A stretch of 64,000 nucleotides of DNA, taken from positions 104,546,141 through 104,610,140 of the forward strand of contig CM043942.1 of assembly GCA_014529385.2 (NCBI GenBank). The letters are read 5' to 3'. Positions 23,330 to 37,042 of this stretch are shown piece by piece. The DNA comes from Adiantum capillus-veneris. Its lineage: Eukaryota; Streptophyta; Polypodiopsida; Polypodiales; Pteridaceae. The stretch's first letter is position 1, and each line of letters opens with the position of its first letter. The notes beneath the pieces are model-generated. The model ran no database searches. It was not told the DNA's origin and was given only the letters and a program-made list of their open reading frames with translations. Position numbers and translations under genes: made by a program.

Positions 23330-25715
23330 CCCAAAGCTAATGGACCTGAAGAAACTACTGGAGTAGGAACGTGAATTTGAGAAGTAGATGAATAAGGTTT
23401 CTTGGGTTAAGAAGGATACAATTCAAGAAGTAAATCTTGGGACATTGGGGATAAACCTAAACCTGTCAAGATTTGTGCGGACCTAGAAGAATATTTCTAG
23501 ATTGATCTTATCAAGTTGTTGATGGAGTTAATAGACATGTTCCCATGGGACTATTTGGATATGAAAAGCCTTCATCCCAGATTTTACCAATGTCATATCA
23601 ATTTGAAGAAGTTTTCCTACCAAGAAGGCCACGTATCACATGAATCCAAATTACGCCAAGCAAGTCAAAGAGGAATTGGATAGATTGCTGAAAGTTGGAT
23701 TTATAGTCCCAATATATTGAAAATTCAAAGTGGATCTCAGTGATTGTGATGGTACCAAAAACGAACAAGAAGTTACAAATTTATTTTGATTATCGCAGGT
23801 TGAATGTGGCTATGGTGCCAAATCCCTTTCCACTTTAATTTTTGGATTCTACTTTGGAGTTACAAGTCAACATATGTACTCTTTTGTGGATGGATACAAT
23901 GGTTATTACAGCCAAGCTCGTTGCTAGTTGCAAATCAATCATAGACTCCATTCATCATTGTATGGGGAGTCTTTGCTTACATGGTGATGTGGTTTGGCCT
24001 ATAGAATGCACCTAGTACCTTCCAAAGAGATAATGCATCAATTATTTGTCCATATCTCACAGACTTCATGTGAACTTTTTGGATGATTTTTTTGTTTTTG
24101 GAGAAAATTCAAAGTATCTCTATCAGCTGAGGTGTTTTCACAGAAATGTCGAGAAACCTAATTGAGCCTTAATCCAATGAAGTGTGTGTTTGCAATGGCA
24201 AGCAGAATGTTGTGGGACACATAGTTTCCAAAAAACATTGCAGTAGATTCCAGAAAGATTGCGACCATTACGCAGGCATCGCCACCTGATCCATCAAAGG
24301 TGACTCTGCGGTTTCTTGGTCAATTACAGTGGCACATTTGACACGTGGTTTCTAGCTCTTATTGTGGTGCCACTGAATGTGATTGGACACATGGATAAGA
24401 AAGATTTTAATTGGACTCCCAAACGTGATTTGGCCTATCGCCACCTCAAAATGACATTGACCGCCAGTCCTTTTATCTCCAAATTGGGGAAAGGATTTCC
24501 ATGTAATTTTAAATGCTTTTGACATTGCAATTGGAAGAGTACCGATCTAGGAAACAATTATGGATGGTTCAAATCAGTGAGTATGCTAGTAGATGGCTTT
24601 TCACAGCGGAAAAAAACTATTCAATGATGGAGAGAGAACATCCAAGAATGGTGTATTTGGTGATGAAATTCATGCATTATTTGCTTTAAAATCTATTTTA
24701 TTTTCATGTGGATCACTCGGCATTGTTGTCTCTAGTATGCCAATAGAATTTGGTAGGTAGATTGGCAAGATGGATGATCCTACTACAAGAATTTGAATTT
24801 GAAGTGGTACATTGATCCAAAGCGCAACATGTGGTTGTGGACTATTTGACCCGATTAGATTTAGAGAGGCACCCACCAATACTAGTGTTGAAGATGAGTT
24901 GTTGCATACACATTTGTTCAGAAAAAAAGTGGAAGAGGAAGATGTTACAAATCCGCAACCTCTTTCTTGCACATGGTATGAGGAGATGGTGCCAATCCTT
25001 TTGTAGGAAGGCATTATGCTGGCCCATTTGTCAGTCGATCAGAGGAATTGGGTGGCATTGAAAAGTAATAGGTTTGAAGTTCTATTGTGTTATCTTTATT
25101 ATAGAGATATTTGTTGAGTACTTATGCGAAGTGTTCCAAGACTAGAACAATGAGTAATACTCGAGGAGTCTCACAAAGGTATTGCTAGTGGTCATTTGAC
25201 TGGACCTTTAACTGCAAGGAAGGTGTTTCAAGCCAGGCTTTGATGGCCTACAATTCATGCAAATGCAATGAAGTTTGCATCTCAATGCCATTTTTTCCAA
25301 AGGATTGGATAGCCAATAAATAAGTATAGATTACCCCTCAATCCAATTTTATCACTTGATTCGTTCCAAAAGTCGGGGTTGGATTTTATATACCAAATAT
25401 ATGTTGATGTGGGAGTTTTGGAATAGAAATAAGAAATAGACGGATCAAGGAATGAGGTTTAAGATATTTAGGCCAGGGGATTTGGTGTCTATGTTTAATT
25501 TTTGTCAATGAAAACATAAAGAAAAGCGTAAATTGCGGTGGATGGGACCATACCATATTCACAAAAGTGCCAGTGTGAATGCATTTTTCTTACAAAATCT
25601 ACATGAAACTAGGGTTCCAATTCCGATGAATGGATTCAAATTGCAGCGCTACCCTGGAAGGATGCCCAAGAATAATGAGAAAAAGAATACAAGGATTGAT
25701 CCGATCCCATAAATT
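23330..25715 (+). pseudogene. Decayed Ty3/gypsy pol (RT, RNase H, integrase)
   Basis: Joining short frames, the plus strand resembles gypsy pol in order. RT entry is MNPNYAKQVKEELDRLLKVG near 23637, then a KTNKKLQIYFDYRRLN-like stretch near 23760. RNase H is seen as QISEYASRWLFTAEKNYSMM near 24570. LARWMILLQEFEFEVVH (about 24755-24810) and DYLTRLDLE (near 24840) mark the RNase H to integrase junction. The integrase zinc region is GIASGHLTGPLTARKVFQAR near 25180, and an integrase tail ends near 25715. Stops and frameshifts occur throughout. No LTRs could be assigned, and it is a different lineage from gypsy-1. Confidence 0.65.
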
Positions 25716-28290
25716 GTTGTCATCGTGCTAGTGTATGACCTTTAATGTGGCATTAACTCTTGTGGGAGCTATTTGAGGCATTAGCATGATTTTTTAATGA
25801 GCACCTGATAATTGTGACAAGGGATGATGGTTCACTAACTATTACATGTGTGAGCTCAAGAAACGATGCATGCTATGTGGTGTTGGACATGCAAAAAGGA
25901 CTCTATATAAGTGCAATGGATTCTTTGGACCCACTTTACTTTCCACTGCTCTCTCTTTACAAATTCTTCAGCTCTCTGCATACAACAACTTGATGAAACT
26001 AATTGCAGGGTCTACTAACATGAAGGCTATGACCCCCATTAATCGTCATATGACAAAGGCAATGACGGTTGGCTGGAGCGTGAAGGATTTCTGGAGTATA
26101 TATTAATCAATTGGATGTAGGTACAGCCTAATGCCCATTCCTTTTTGATCTTGCAAGAGTTAGCTACAAAAGACAATTAGGGTATTTATAAGCACAATTG
26201 GTGCAAGAGAAATGTCGCCTACATGCCATAGGTTTGAATGTGCCTGTATAGAAGATGACCATGAAAGACATGATTACGGCTTATGGAAATCTACCCAGCA
26301 CTGAGTTCAGATTGTGTGGCTGCCAGGATCTAGAAGTGAGAGAGTGTCTCAGATCGGTTCTAGAAGAAGTATGGCTAATGACCTAACTTTAAAATGTTTC
26401 TCGTGTGGGTCATGCTATGAAATTGTCTGGGGGTGTTAATTGGGCTATGGTCCTTACCTGGCAGTTGTTCACTAAAGCCAAAAGAATGGTTGGTATGATG
26501 GATAGAGGCCAGGCAATAAATACTAAGTTTGGGAAGATTTTGAGGCTTTTCTTTCTAAAGAAGGGGAACAAGGGCCCTATTCTTTGATTTTTTTCCCCTA
26601 TTGCATCATATGTGCCCTTGCATGTTGTGGATGTCTCCGTAACTTCAATGTTGATTACGTCTAGATAGGGTGAGTCCAACTTAGTGGAGATTTTGAAGGT
26701 GAAGTATAACAATTACCAACTAAGAAATGAAAACAGAAGATGTTTGAGAGGTGGCTACAGGCATTATCGACCACCCAGTCTACAGTCATCGGAATAGACC
26801 AAACCACTAATGCAGATCTTACTATGTCTGTACGGCTATCTACCCATGTGCCCACTTCTTTGGTGGTTGTGCCATTGTCATTACATTTTGGCCATAATGG
26901 TGTCTACTTACTCTGCATTAGCAAGAGTCATAGGGAACCAGGAACAAGCACAGGTGATGGAGTTGTTAGAATGCGGGATACCCATGGTTGCAGCCTAATT
27001 ATCAATTGCAAGCACAAATTGTCATTGATTTATTATATTAAGCGAGCAAATTTCTGACGTCACAGCTCAAAACCATTTATTAACTGAGGGACTTGTGGAA
27101 ATGGAGAAGAGACTGCACCAGGCGGAGTCACACGCTTTTGGATCAAAATAGCACGAGAAAGAAGTGTGACATCAAGCTCAGGAGGCAACTAAGGTAGCCA
27201 CTGTGCGTAAGAAAAAGCAGAAAAGAATTGGCTAGGAATGTCTCAAAGAACCTAGCATGGCATCAAGTTGATTACTTGTTGAAGATGGCATATCAGAACT
27301 CCATTGAGAGACCATCACCTCCCTGTTTTGGTTAATAAGAGATGACCTGGATGTAGTGGTGTCATTGTTAAAAGGGGATATTAAAGTTCATTGGGAAAGG
27401 GAGATTAGAAAGTGACAGCCTACACTCAAACCATTCTCTGGGATTCCGATGCAGCCCGGACTAGAGTGTCAATTGGGTGGGACAACAATCGGCTCGGTGG
27501 ACTGGGAATGTGGAGGTGGACCTTCAATCAATGGATACAAAGTTGGACAACATAAAAAATCAATTGTTGCTTAGCAAGAAAGAGGAGAAGCATTTGTGGG
27601 AGGGAAGTGGCCACACAAAAACATAGTATCCAAAAGTACAAAGCTCTTTTTCCACACATGGACTTCTTCCTAAACCAATGTGCAAACTTCCTTAGCCCGT
27701 TTAATCCTCCAACTCCTCCTTGGTGGACAAAGGCTTCTACATTGTTGGGGAGACATTATTCAAATGCAAGCTTATGTAAATCCCAACCCACCTCCCCCTG
27801 TTATTCCACCTACAGATTCCTCTCAAGGGGATAAACTTTTTTCTTATGTGGGATTGAGTCCTCCATGCGTGCCAAATGTTGGGCCGAAGGAACCTTAGTA
27901 AAAGTATGAAACGATGTGCGTGCGGATCAAAAGCAATGCAACTCCTTGTACCGGTGTGTCGAAAGGAAGTATATAAGTCAAACGCACTTTGCGTTTTGCA
28001 CATGTATGTGAACATAATACTCAATTGTGTGTAAGGTAGATGATGATGAATGACATTATTATTCTTGTGTTCTTTGATCTTCTGTACCTTACCTATGTGC
28101 AATGGAGTAGTTGTTTATGCATTTTGTTTCCAATATTGCACTCGGGTAACAATAATAGAAAGCGTGTATCCACCCATAACACAATCTTTACATAACCCAG
28201 ATATCATAATGTGCCATCTCCAACACATTTTGGCTTACATAAGGAAATTATGCCTTTGCCTAGTGAGCATATGATGATGATTAAAAGCTA
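25716..28290. other. Unidentified, probably decayed transposon DNA
   Basis: Short open frames at 25846-26106, 26405-26587, 26740-27057 and 27607-27898 match no family I can name. A broken charged helical stretch lies at about 27085-27230 (EGLVEMEKRLHQAESHAFGS, then lysine-rich) and a proline-rich piece at about 27775-27830. These could be a decayed gag, but nothing decides it. Confidence 0.4.
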
Positions 28291-28299
28291 GAACATGAT

Positions 28300-28790
28300 T
28301 AATATTAGATTGAATAATTTAAATTATCTCTATTTAAGAAATTTTCCAAAGTGACAAGCATCAAAAACATTATGTATTTCAACGTCTTAATTAGTGTCAA
28401 ACCTTTCACAGGCTCTTCACTTTGCACCTTTTTTTAGCCTTTGCACATTTGCACGTCCGATACACTTATGCCATATGTCAAAATTTCTACAACAACTTTT
28501 GACCCTTGTGAAAATATGATAGCTTTAATCTTTGGTGCATCTAGATCAAGAGTGATCACTTTTTTCCACTTTTACCTTGTGCAATGGACCTTCCATTCTT
28601 CTTGTATTCTTATACATATATAGGCCATCAAAATTAAACTTGACCTGCAAACCCTATTCAACCATTTTCCCAAGTGACACCAAATTCTTAGTAATATTGG
28701 GCACTTGCAGTACATCAACCATTGCACTGGAGTCATTTCATGAGTTATGGGCCTTTTGAAAAATAAGGTAAGCTATAATAGGTTCTATTT
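28300..28790 (-). pseudogene. Copia protease end and integrase zinc-finger remnant
   Basis: On the minus strand the peptide reads VPNITKNLVSLGKMVE and GLQVKFNFDGLYMYKN, the end of a copia protease. It then reads WHKCIGRANVQRLK and CHFGKFLK in different frames, the start of the copia integrase (GAG-pre-integrase region, where WHxRLGHANxQRL is usual). Several stops are present. The same orientation as the gag piece at 30760-31690 suggests one broken element. Confidence 0.55.
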
Positions 28791-28849
28791 TAGGCACCAA
28801 GACTGGGAAGCACTACATAGTGTTCTTTTTTTTTTTTTTTTTTGCAATA

Positions 28850-29935
28850 CTCATATGCTGTGAGTTGATATAATGTTGTTAAATATCAATCTAAGTGGCT
28901 ACACAATTATCATTCTCTACCTATTAAGCATGTTATTTATCTTGCTAATGATACAACTTGTCAAGTAAAGAGTATTGGAGATGTATATCTTGATATATTA
29001 TCTTCTTTAATGCAAGTATTGTGAGAGATTTTACATTGTCCAAATCTTCAACATAATCTTCTCCTCACTTGTAAGACTCGTTGACCTTGGTCTATTTGTG
29101 GCCTTTGATTATACCAAATACTGCATTGAGAAAGATGGATAGACTATAATAGCAATTGCTTCTCACAATGGTAATCTTTTTGAGCTCTCTCTCACAGTAA
29201 ATGTTGTCACTGCTCTAGGTGATCATTGCAGGGTATGGCATCACCCCTTTGTTCACACTGATTTTTGTCTTCATTGTCGTGATCTTCTACATGGCATGGA
29301 TCTCAAAGCTTGTCCTCATACAATCCACTTTATAACTCAGCTTGCTATATGTTACTAGTGTTTTTGAATTTGCAAGCATTAGTATCATCAGGCCAATGCC
29401 AAGTCTTCCAATGAGCTCTGTCTTCGGTGACAAGGATTGGCCAATTGCAAAAAACTTCTAAGAATCTACTAATCAAGATACTTGCATTATTTTAAAATTA
29501 TGTTGCAACACCAATTGGTCCATGTCCTTCCAGTAGAAGTTGTTCTTGTCCTAAACTTTGTAATATCTTAGAGATTCCTTTTTTAACCTTTCTTAAAAAT
29601 TATGTAGCTTGGAGCTAGACCATGTATACTTGCTTTATCTAAATCTCCTTTCAAATGATTAAGCTAATATCTCCCATTATTGGACACCTTATTTATAATA
29701 AATGAGCCCTCCCACTTTGTCTTGAGTTTTCTTTTGGACGAAGTTCTACATGAATTATTGGACCTCATTGCTAACATGCCCTTATGTAGCTTCTTCCTTT
29801 AATATTATCATTCAATCCATCACCCCTCTTTTTACCCATCTCTTCATAATATTTGATAAACATTTCCTATCCAATAAGATTCTATATACACATCCCTCAC
29901 ACCCCCTAGAAAGCCTACATAGATCCTACTATGGA
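28850..29935 (+). pseudogene. Copia protease and integrase remnant, opposite orientation
   Basis: On the plus strand, IKHVIYLANDTTCQVKSIGD followed by EILHCPNLQHNLL resembles the copia protease end. HTDFCLHCRDLLHGMDLKAC, near 29260-29310, resembles the pre-integrase region. Stops are frequent. The orientation is opposite to the neighbouring copia pieces, so this is a separate insertion or an inverted fragment. Confidence 0.45.
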
Positions 29936-29939
29936 TGGT

Positions 29940-30759
29940 GATGGGTTTTGCTTTGTAGAGGATCGGGGGATGTTTTGGGAGGGTGCTTCATAGAGGATCG
30001 GGGGTTGTTTTGGGAGGGTGGTTGTGTTTGAATTTTCCTCGCTACTTGGTTTGAGTTATGTGGTCTATGGAAGATGGAGGCATGTGCCTTCCTAGTGACA
30101 ATAGGGGGCCATGACGACACCCTCATCATCTTCGTTGATTTGGTTTTTTGCGACTGGCGATGAAGTCTCCCATCTACCTTGACATCTAGCTGTTGGATGT
30201 GAGCTCCCACTTTTTGATGGGCTCTTGATGGCTACCCTTTGTAAGTCTCACATTTGCTTCGGCCTCCAACTCTTGGCTGTGAAATTTCGCTTTTTGATGG
30301 GATCCTGATGGCTCTCACCCAACATGGTAGCATCTTGTATTTGATTATGATTAGCCTTTGTAAGAGTGGCTCCCTATAAAGCAAGTACATAGGATGATTT
30401 TTTCTTATGCATCCATGGCTTGATCTCAGTATGGATGTGATGTAAGTCTTTTTGGGTATTTTTAATTATTAGAGAGTTTGAGACTTTAGATCCAATATGG
30501 GAATCACCAATGTTTTAAAGATTTGTTCGTATGGACAAATCTCAAATTATTTTTTTAAGACCAAAGACTTTCACAAGGTAGTACTTAAACAGACCTTCCA
30601 GGCCATGCTGTTTGGATAAGATTTGTCCATGTGATCAAATCTTAAGCTCATTTTGAAAGTGGGAATTGTTTCATATTCCTTGTGGCACTATAATCAATAA
30701 TGAAAAGTGAACCATCAAATACATAAATTATTTTTTTCTAAAGGAATCGAACATAAAAC
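29940..30759. repeat. Short tandem and inverted repeats, no gene
   Basis: AGAGGATCGGGGGATGTTTT repeats once at about 29957 and 29992. A CTCTTGATGGCT phrase recurs near 30220 and 30300. Two small hairpins with AGATTTGT/ACAAATCT-type arms lie at about 30520-30540 and 30617-30642. No coding region is recognised. Confidence 0.5.
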
Positions 30760-31690
30760 ATACCTTCTTTTTTATACAATCTTATCATGATGTTCAATAG
30801 TATATGCTCTATTTTGATTCGCATCAAAATGACGCTTAAAACACATGTGAGAGGGATGATCAGATCGTCCACAATAGTTACAACAAGAAGAAGAAGAATC
30901 TCTAGATAAATGTGGTTGTTTTGTGGTAATGCTGTGCTCTTTTCTTATTGACATGTCCAACAATCATCATTAGTATGACCATTTTGGTTGTAATAAGAGC
31001 AGTGTTTGCTAAGAAATTTGAGATGAGCGAAATTACTACCACCATGACGACCTCCTATGTGGCTTACTCATTGAAATGGATGCCTTTGAATATAAAAAAC
31101 ATGTTCCAACCATTGTGACATAGACTTGAGTCTCTTGTGAAACCATAGCTGCATCACAATCAGTATTATGTTGTTCTTGAAGTTGACAGTATTCAATCAA
31201 AGATATGTGGCCAAAATCTAGATCTTCCTTGTTAGAAAGAATTATAATAATATTGTCATAAGCAAATAGATGCTTTTGTGGAAGTGGATCATTTGTAGTA
31301 ACAAGTTGATTAATAATAGATTTGAAAGACTCAATATATCTCATCAGATCAATACCAACTTCTTATTGTAACTTAGTAAGAAAACCTTTCAAATAAAGTA
31401 TTTCTCTAACATACTTCTCTTGAAAATTTTCTATACGAGACTCGATCCCATACATCATGGAAACTAGAAAGTTCATATACATCAAGCAAAAAAGAATCAC
31501 TAAGAGTAGAAATAATGTATCAACGAGCTGCTTTATCATGTCACTACCAATCCATATGGGCAAGATGTCACTCTTCAGAAATAGGATCTTCAGTGATAAG
31601 AACGTTGCTATGATCCGGATCAAGAGACTGAGATGGACATACATACTTTCCAAGAACAACATCTGGGAGTTCATCGCCTTCAAGAATTAA
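30760..31690 (-). pseudogene. Copia gag remnant with zinc knuckle
   Basis: On the minus strand the frame at 30963-30772 contains CNYCGRSDHPSHMC, a perfect Cx2Cx4Hx4C zinc knuckle. Upstream, 31344-31036 reads MRYIESFKSIINQLVTTNDP, like the copia gag helical region. The frame at 31683-31363 may be the start of the same gag in shifted frames. Stops separate the pieces. With 28300-28790 it may form one minus-strand copia element split by the plus-strand fragment. Confidence 0.55.
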
Positions 31691-34180
31691 CATCATCTTT
31701 GCCTTCTAGCCAAGAAACCCTTGGCCTTGAAAAGAAGAAACAGAATGTTGGTGAGAAGGAAACCCATTGATGACCATGTATGCTCCCAAGGACTAACTCA
31801 TATTGAGGACAAGTTACACATATACATAGGTGAGACCAAGTTAGGTAGAGTGAGTCATATATAGCTGCTCCAACACTCACTGTCTCTTTCTCTCTCTCTC
31901 TCTCTCTATCTCTCTATAACTTGCAACACTTCCTTGTTGTCCCTGTTGATTATTTTAATTCTATAAAGCATAAGAGCTAAGGATTATCCATATTGTCTAG
32001 GATTCTCATTGAGCTTCATGAAGGTCTATTCAAACTTCATGTGATCGAAAGAATAGTATACAATGATTTTAAGCTTATCCGAAGTTTCATGATGACACAA
32101 AATGACAACAAATGAAAAATATAAAGTCCTAGGCAGATATCTTCTTTCCCATACTAGTTCTCATGACAAAAGTTACTGCAACAAATGATGAATGATTTTT
32201 TTCAAGATTTGGAGCAAAGGTTTGTCGATGCTAGAGGGATGAAGAGCACCTGTATGGGCAAATAACTAATTTGCATCATTTTCAAGAGTACAAAGAGATA
32301 TTTATGATGTAATCTTGATATCGGCTTTCTTATACAACAACTTTATATCTATAGGAACTCTTTCATCATTAAATGCTAAGTGTTAAGGGTCAATATAGTT
32401 GGGTGATAATTTTGATTGTAACATTCCTCTAGGTATTGAAATTCTAAGTGTAAAAGCAAAGGAATTTCAATAGCTAGCTAGCTATGAGGTTTTGCTGAAA
32501 CATCTCATACAAGTTGTTAGAACTAGGACTGTGATTGAGTTAGGGACATAATCTCATACAAGTTCTAGAACTAGGAATGTGAGTGAGTTAGGACATCAGT
32601 ATGCAACGATATTCGACATCAAAGGTAGTTTGTTGTAGGCAAAAGCATAGTGATCCATGAACGTGTTTAAAGATTCTATAGTGTGAACACACCAAAAATA
32701 TAGTGTTCATGGCCTTGTCTCTTTTTACAAGGAGATTGGGAATGTGTTGATGGCCATTATTGTCTAGGATTTTATGAGTTGAGGATATCTACAATGTAGG
32801 GGTATCCCCTAGCTCTGCTTCTCCTTGTTCTTTGAAGTATCACTTGAGTTTCTACATGGACTCTACAATTATATATGAGATGGATCGAAAACAAAATTTG
32901 CTACATCCCAAATTGAGTGTTTAGCTTATGTGGTTACATATTTAATTCAAGCAACTAGTTATTGTTAAATTGATATTAGAATTAGAAAACTTATTAGACA
33001 TAGTAGTAAGAGTCATGACTTTAAGGTTTGTAGCCACCAAATTATGGTGAATGCGAGGATGCAAGTTGTGCAAGCTAGGAGTCACTGTAGTTTTTAGTTT
33101 TGGTTCCAAAGTATGTGTTCAAAGTCACATTATACTAGTTTTCCTTACCCATATCTCTTCTTTCTTCATTGCTTAGAATAGTATGTGATAGAGGTTTTGC
33201 AAAATGTTGAAATCCTTAGCCTAGTACATGCAAGATATGGTGTTCCCTGTCTAAGGATCATCCACATAGGATATGTATCCTTGATGTCGCTTGTTGTCTT
33301 TATTAGCTAATTTAATGAGCTAGAAGTTTATTAGCTCGGTGGAGTTTGATTAGTTAGAAATGTCTTAGATACATGTTGATTAGCTTGTTGGATTTGAAAT
33401 GATTAGAGATTACATGCATACTCGTACATTGTGTCCAACTTCACCCGTTGTTGGTCTCTTCAAATTAATACATTACATATATATACTCTCATTCCTCATT
33501 ATTCTCCTTATTCTAGCCTTGAGTTGGTAAACTTAATGATCACACTAGTGTCAACAAAGCCCTTGTTTAGTCGTGGGGAGATGACATATTATGGTGTTGC
33601 CCCCTATAATTGTTTGTATCTTTTGGCATGTCTATGATGCACCTATTGTCCTCTTAATAGATCCCAATTATTTGTTTCATAAGGCATATCTATGGTGCAC
33701 TATTCTCCTCAAACATATTTCAAATACACAAATTGAAAATTGATTATGACAAGGTGGTAGGGTTTGAAATAATTTTTTTCCCAATGACTTGGAAAACCTT
33801 TAAGTGGAAAAGATAAGAAGTTTTTGCCAAAATCGATCGATGTTTGTATGCTTTTTCACCATCAAAATTAATTTCTAAAGAAAACTTTCAAAATTTGAAG
33901 GTGGGATTATACTAAACCCAGGTGGTTTTTGGAGCATTGGAAGGTAAGGAGTTTTGGCCTTCCTGTAGAGAGTGCACTTTGAGCTGAATTGGGTGCAACC
34001 GATGGGTACACCGGTACCCCTTGATTCCTTGAGAAGAGACGTCGTCTGATAAGGTGGTGGTGATGAGGCCATAGCATGAATGAGACAAGTTTGGTCCAAG
34101 TTCTCGTTAAAGAAAAGGAGGAACTGTTTCTAGGAAGTGACTAGGAAATCAAGGAAAGGCATTAAAATAGTGGTATCTTA
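31691..34180. other. AT-rich intergenic DNA, no recognised gene
   Basis: A CT tract lies at about 31884-31913. A short tandem duplication containing CTCATACAAGTTNTAGAACTAGGA occurs at about 32503-32595. Open frames are short and match nothing I know. Confidence 0.5.
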
Positions 34181-34657
34181 GCTAATGATATGAAGGACCA
34201 TAATGAGGGCATTATTTTATGTCGAGGGGCTGGGGAGTGCATTGTACCATTGCCCACTTGTTGGGTGGCTTTTCACTGTTTTGTCATAAGGCAAGTGGGT
34301 GTGGTGTCTTTTATGAGAAATTTTTCTTGGCCCGAATTGGCAAAGGGCAAGTGTTGTTCTGCCAAGGTTGTCGGGGGTGGCAGGGTGCCGGGGCCCGACC
34401 CCTTTTCTCTCTTTAAATTGGATAAATTTATTTTGTGATATTTCCGAAAATGTGCAAAAAAGAACTGATAGGAGGCAGGCCTTGGAGCATTCCCACGTGG
34501 CCCCATCGCCCCTTACCCATGGGCATTCATCTTCTCATCACGTGCACCCGTCTCCCATCATCATCGCCCATCAACCTCCCTTTGTTCCCTTGGGCGGGGC
34601 CGGGGCTCATCCCATTCCCTATGCCGAACGCGTTGAAGACGAGAGGTGGCCGGCCCT

Positions 34658-34723
<66 letters not shown>

Positions 34724-34853
34724 AGCTGTGTCACAGACTCATTCTCTCCCTCTCTTGTCGTCAAGCCCACTAGCCGCCAGCCGCCAGCCGCCCGCCGTGG
34801 TTGGCAGCTGAGAGTTCGAACCTTCTTTGCCACAGCTTGCGCCATGCTGTGAG

Positions 34854-34915
<62 letters not shown>

Positions 34916-35642
34916 TGGACGCAATGACCCATGCTCCTATAATATTGTTCGACAGTTAAAACCTCTCTCCTCCGGCCTACGATGTACGCGTGTTATAAAC
35001 TGTTTGGCAAATTAGAAAAATGTTTGTGTGTCTGTGCGCACGCAAGACCTGCATGCACATCGTGCAAACAAAAGAGCAGCTTGTTGCCCTCTCACGCTTC
35101 AAATGTTACGTTGTACAACCTTCTTTTGCACTCACGTGCTGACAGGGAAAACGCCACAACACAAACTACTCTATGTCATCGTAAGAGTCAAGTCTTAGGT
35201 TAAAGAAATTTATGTCATGACGAAGCTTGTCTCTTTTTATAATATAACGTACTGCATAGCCAATGTACATATATTAATTTAACCTAGAAGTCTGACTAAA
35301 GAAAATTCAAATTTATTGACTAGTTTATGTATTATTACTTACTACGGATGCAAGTGGCACTACCTAGCACATTCTTTTATGCGCATACGTATAGATACTC
35401 TTATGCAATGTTCCCAAGCATACACATATCCCTATAAGCCCAACTCTTATTAGGAGATTTTGCAAATTTTCTATGTTTTTACCCATATTTACACTATTTT
35501 CTTGCAAAATTCAAGCATAACTTTTCTTTCTTACTCTTCTCTCAATCTGCCATCTAAATGGTTCAAGGCTAAGCTAAGACACACTTTTCCCAAACAATTG
35601 ATCTTCTGTTTCTGACCAAACACACCAACCACAAACTCAAGG
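34181..35642. other. Intergenic DNA with two compound (CT)n(CA)n microsatellites
   Basis: The repeats are at about 34660-34724 and 34858-34916, each CT first and CA second. A GC-richer stretch (34440-34650) separates them from AT-rich DNA. No gene is recognised. Confidence 0.6.
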
Positions 35643-36992
35643 ACACAACAAGAGAACAATGGTCTTCATTGTTAACTTTCACTCTAACTTTGTGTTCCTA
35701 AATGTTTTTCTAGAAAAGCAAGGATTTCATTAACGTCTTCACGTGAAGTGTGAAGTGGTAATTACAGAGTGTTAATAACATCAAATTCACAATAACTAGC
35801 TAGAACCGGCCCTTCCTCTTAGCCCTTCGGGCATCCCCTCTGGCCTGTTAGGTGAGCAGCGATGTTCGACAACCTCGCCTATGTCCTCTTCCCGCCCCCC
35901 ATATTTGGAGGTGACTATATAAACATTGTCCCCTACTCCTAGCCCTCCATTTGGGCACACTTTGTAAAGCTTCCACTAGCAATTTTCGTTGACGTCTACT
36001 TATTTGGCTTTCGTTTTGGTAACTTTTATCCCTATATTTTTTGAAATCCACGAATAGTTACCTCCCCTTGGTGTTTATTCGCTTGGAAACAGACTTGGGT
36101 AGGGAGCATCCTCATGGAGGATTTAAGTGGTGCAAGTGCTAGGGACTCATTTCTATAGTTGGAATGGAGCGTTCTTTATCACTACGCCTGCATACCTTTC
36201 TGTTACGTTTAGTTACCTCCTCTGAGTGTCTATCTGCTTGAAAATAGGTTTGGACAGCAACCATCCTCGTGGAGGGTTTAGGTGGTGCAAGTGTCTGGGA
36301 CTCATTTCTATAGTTGGAATAGAGGGCTCCTTATCACTACACCAGCGTACTTGTCTATAATGTTTAGTTACCTCCCCTGGGTGTCTATCCGCTTGGAAAG
36401 AAGTTTGGTTAGGGACCATACTCATGGAGGGTTTAGGTGGTGCAAGTGCCTGGGGCTCATTTCTATAGCTGGAATGGAGCGCTCCTTATCACTACACCGA
36501 CATGCTTGTCTGTTCCGTTTAGTTAGTATTAGGGTTTATAAAAGCCTTTGAAAGTGATTAAAAACTCTCTTTCATTTTGTGCCTCAGTATACGTGCCTTA
36601 TCTTATCCTCTTCTCTCTCTTCTTCTCTGCAGACACTTCACTTGTCATAGACAATATAAGAGACGCTGTTCGCTTTCGTTGCCTACTCTACAACTGGTTC
36701 CAGAGCTTTGGTCTATCGGTCCTAAGCTTGGAGATCAAGAGCAACTTTAGAAGAGAAGGCTAAGAAGTTTTAGGCACAACTCTTCACGTCACTGCACTAG
36801 TGCAGCTATGGTGTTTGCCCAATTGATGTGAAAGCTTGACATGAAGTGCTCTTTGCACGCCGGGGGGAAGGTAGAATTAGCTATGCTTACCCTCATAGGC
36901 TCCTCACTCTTGACAAGGCTCGAGATTTTCGAGCAGGTATAGTAGCTCTTTCTCTCAGATACTCGGAATTCTACGTGTATGATTTGGGCAAG
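35643..36992 (+). repeat. 1,350-bp repeat unit, copy 1, uninterrupted
   Basis: It begins ACACAACAAGAGAACAATGG and copy 2 begins in the same way at 36993, giving a head-to-tail period of 1,350 bases. It contains the empty site of CACTA-2 (TTT at 35689-35691), three 155-bp minisatellite units, a TATAAAAGCC box near 36538 followed by a CT-rich leader, and TGGTTCCAGAGC, a degenerate match to the initiator-tRNA-Met primer site, near 36694. The last two features suggest that the unit derives from an LTR retrotransposon LTR and leader. No open reading frame is conserved between copies. Confidence 0.8.
36056..36520. repeat. 155-bp minisatellite, three units
   Basis: AGTTACCTCC starts units at 36056, 36211 and 36366, and a last partial AGTTA is at 36521. 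Each unit contains GGTTTAGGTGGTGCAAGTG and ATGGAGCGCTCCTTATCAC-like phrases. Because 155 is not a multiple of three, the open frames that cross it are not protein repeats. Confidence 0.9.
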
Positions 36993-37042
36993 ACACAACA
37001 ACACAACAATGGTCTTCATTGTTAGCTTTCACTCAAGACTTT

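Noticed and set aside
26405-27057. Possible coding region at 26.4-27.1 kb
   Set aside because: The frames are short, mutually shifted and match no family I can identify.
34435-34924. Frames rich in Leu-Ser/His-Thr and Arg-Glu
   Set aside because: Two compound microsatellites cause them; the non-repeat parts show no domain.
36213-36551. Similar frames recurring at 36.2-36.5 kb and 46.0-46.4 kb (for example MVPTQTSLQADR)
   Set aside because: They follow a 155-bp minisatellite whose length is not a multiple of three, so the frame is not conserved from unit to unit.
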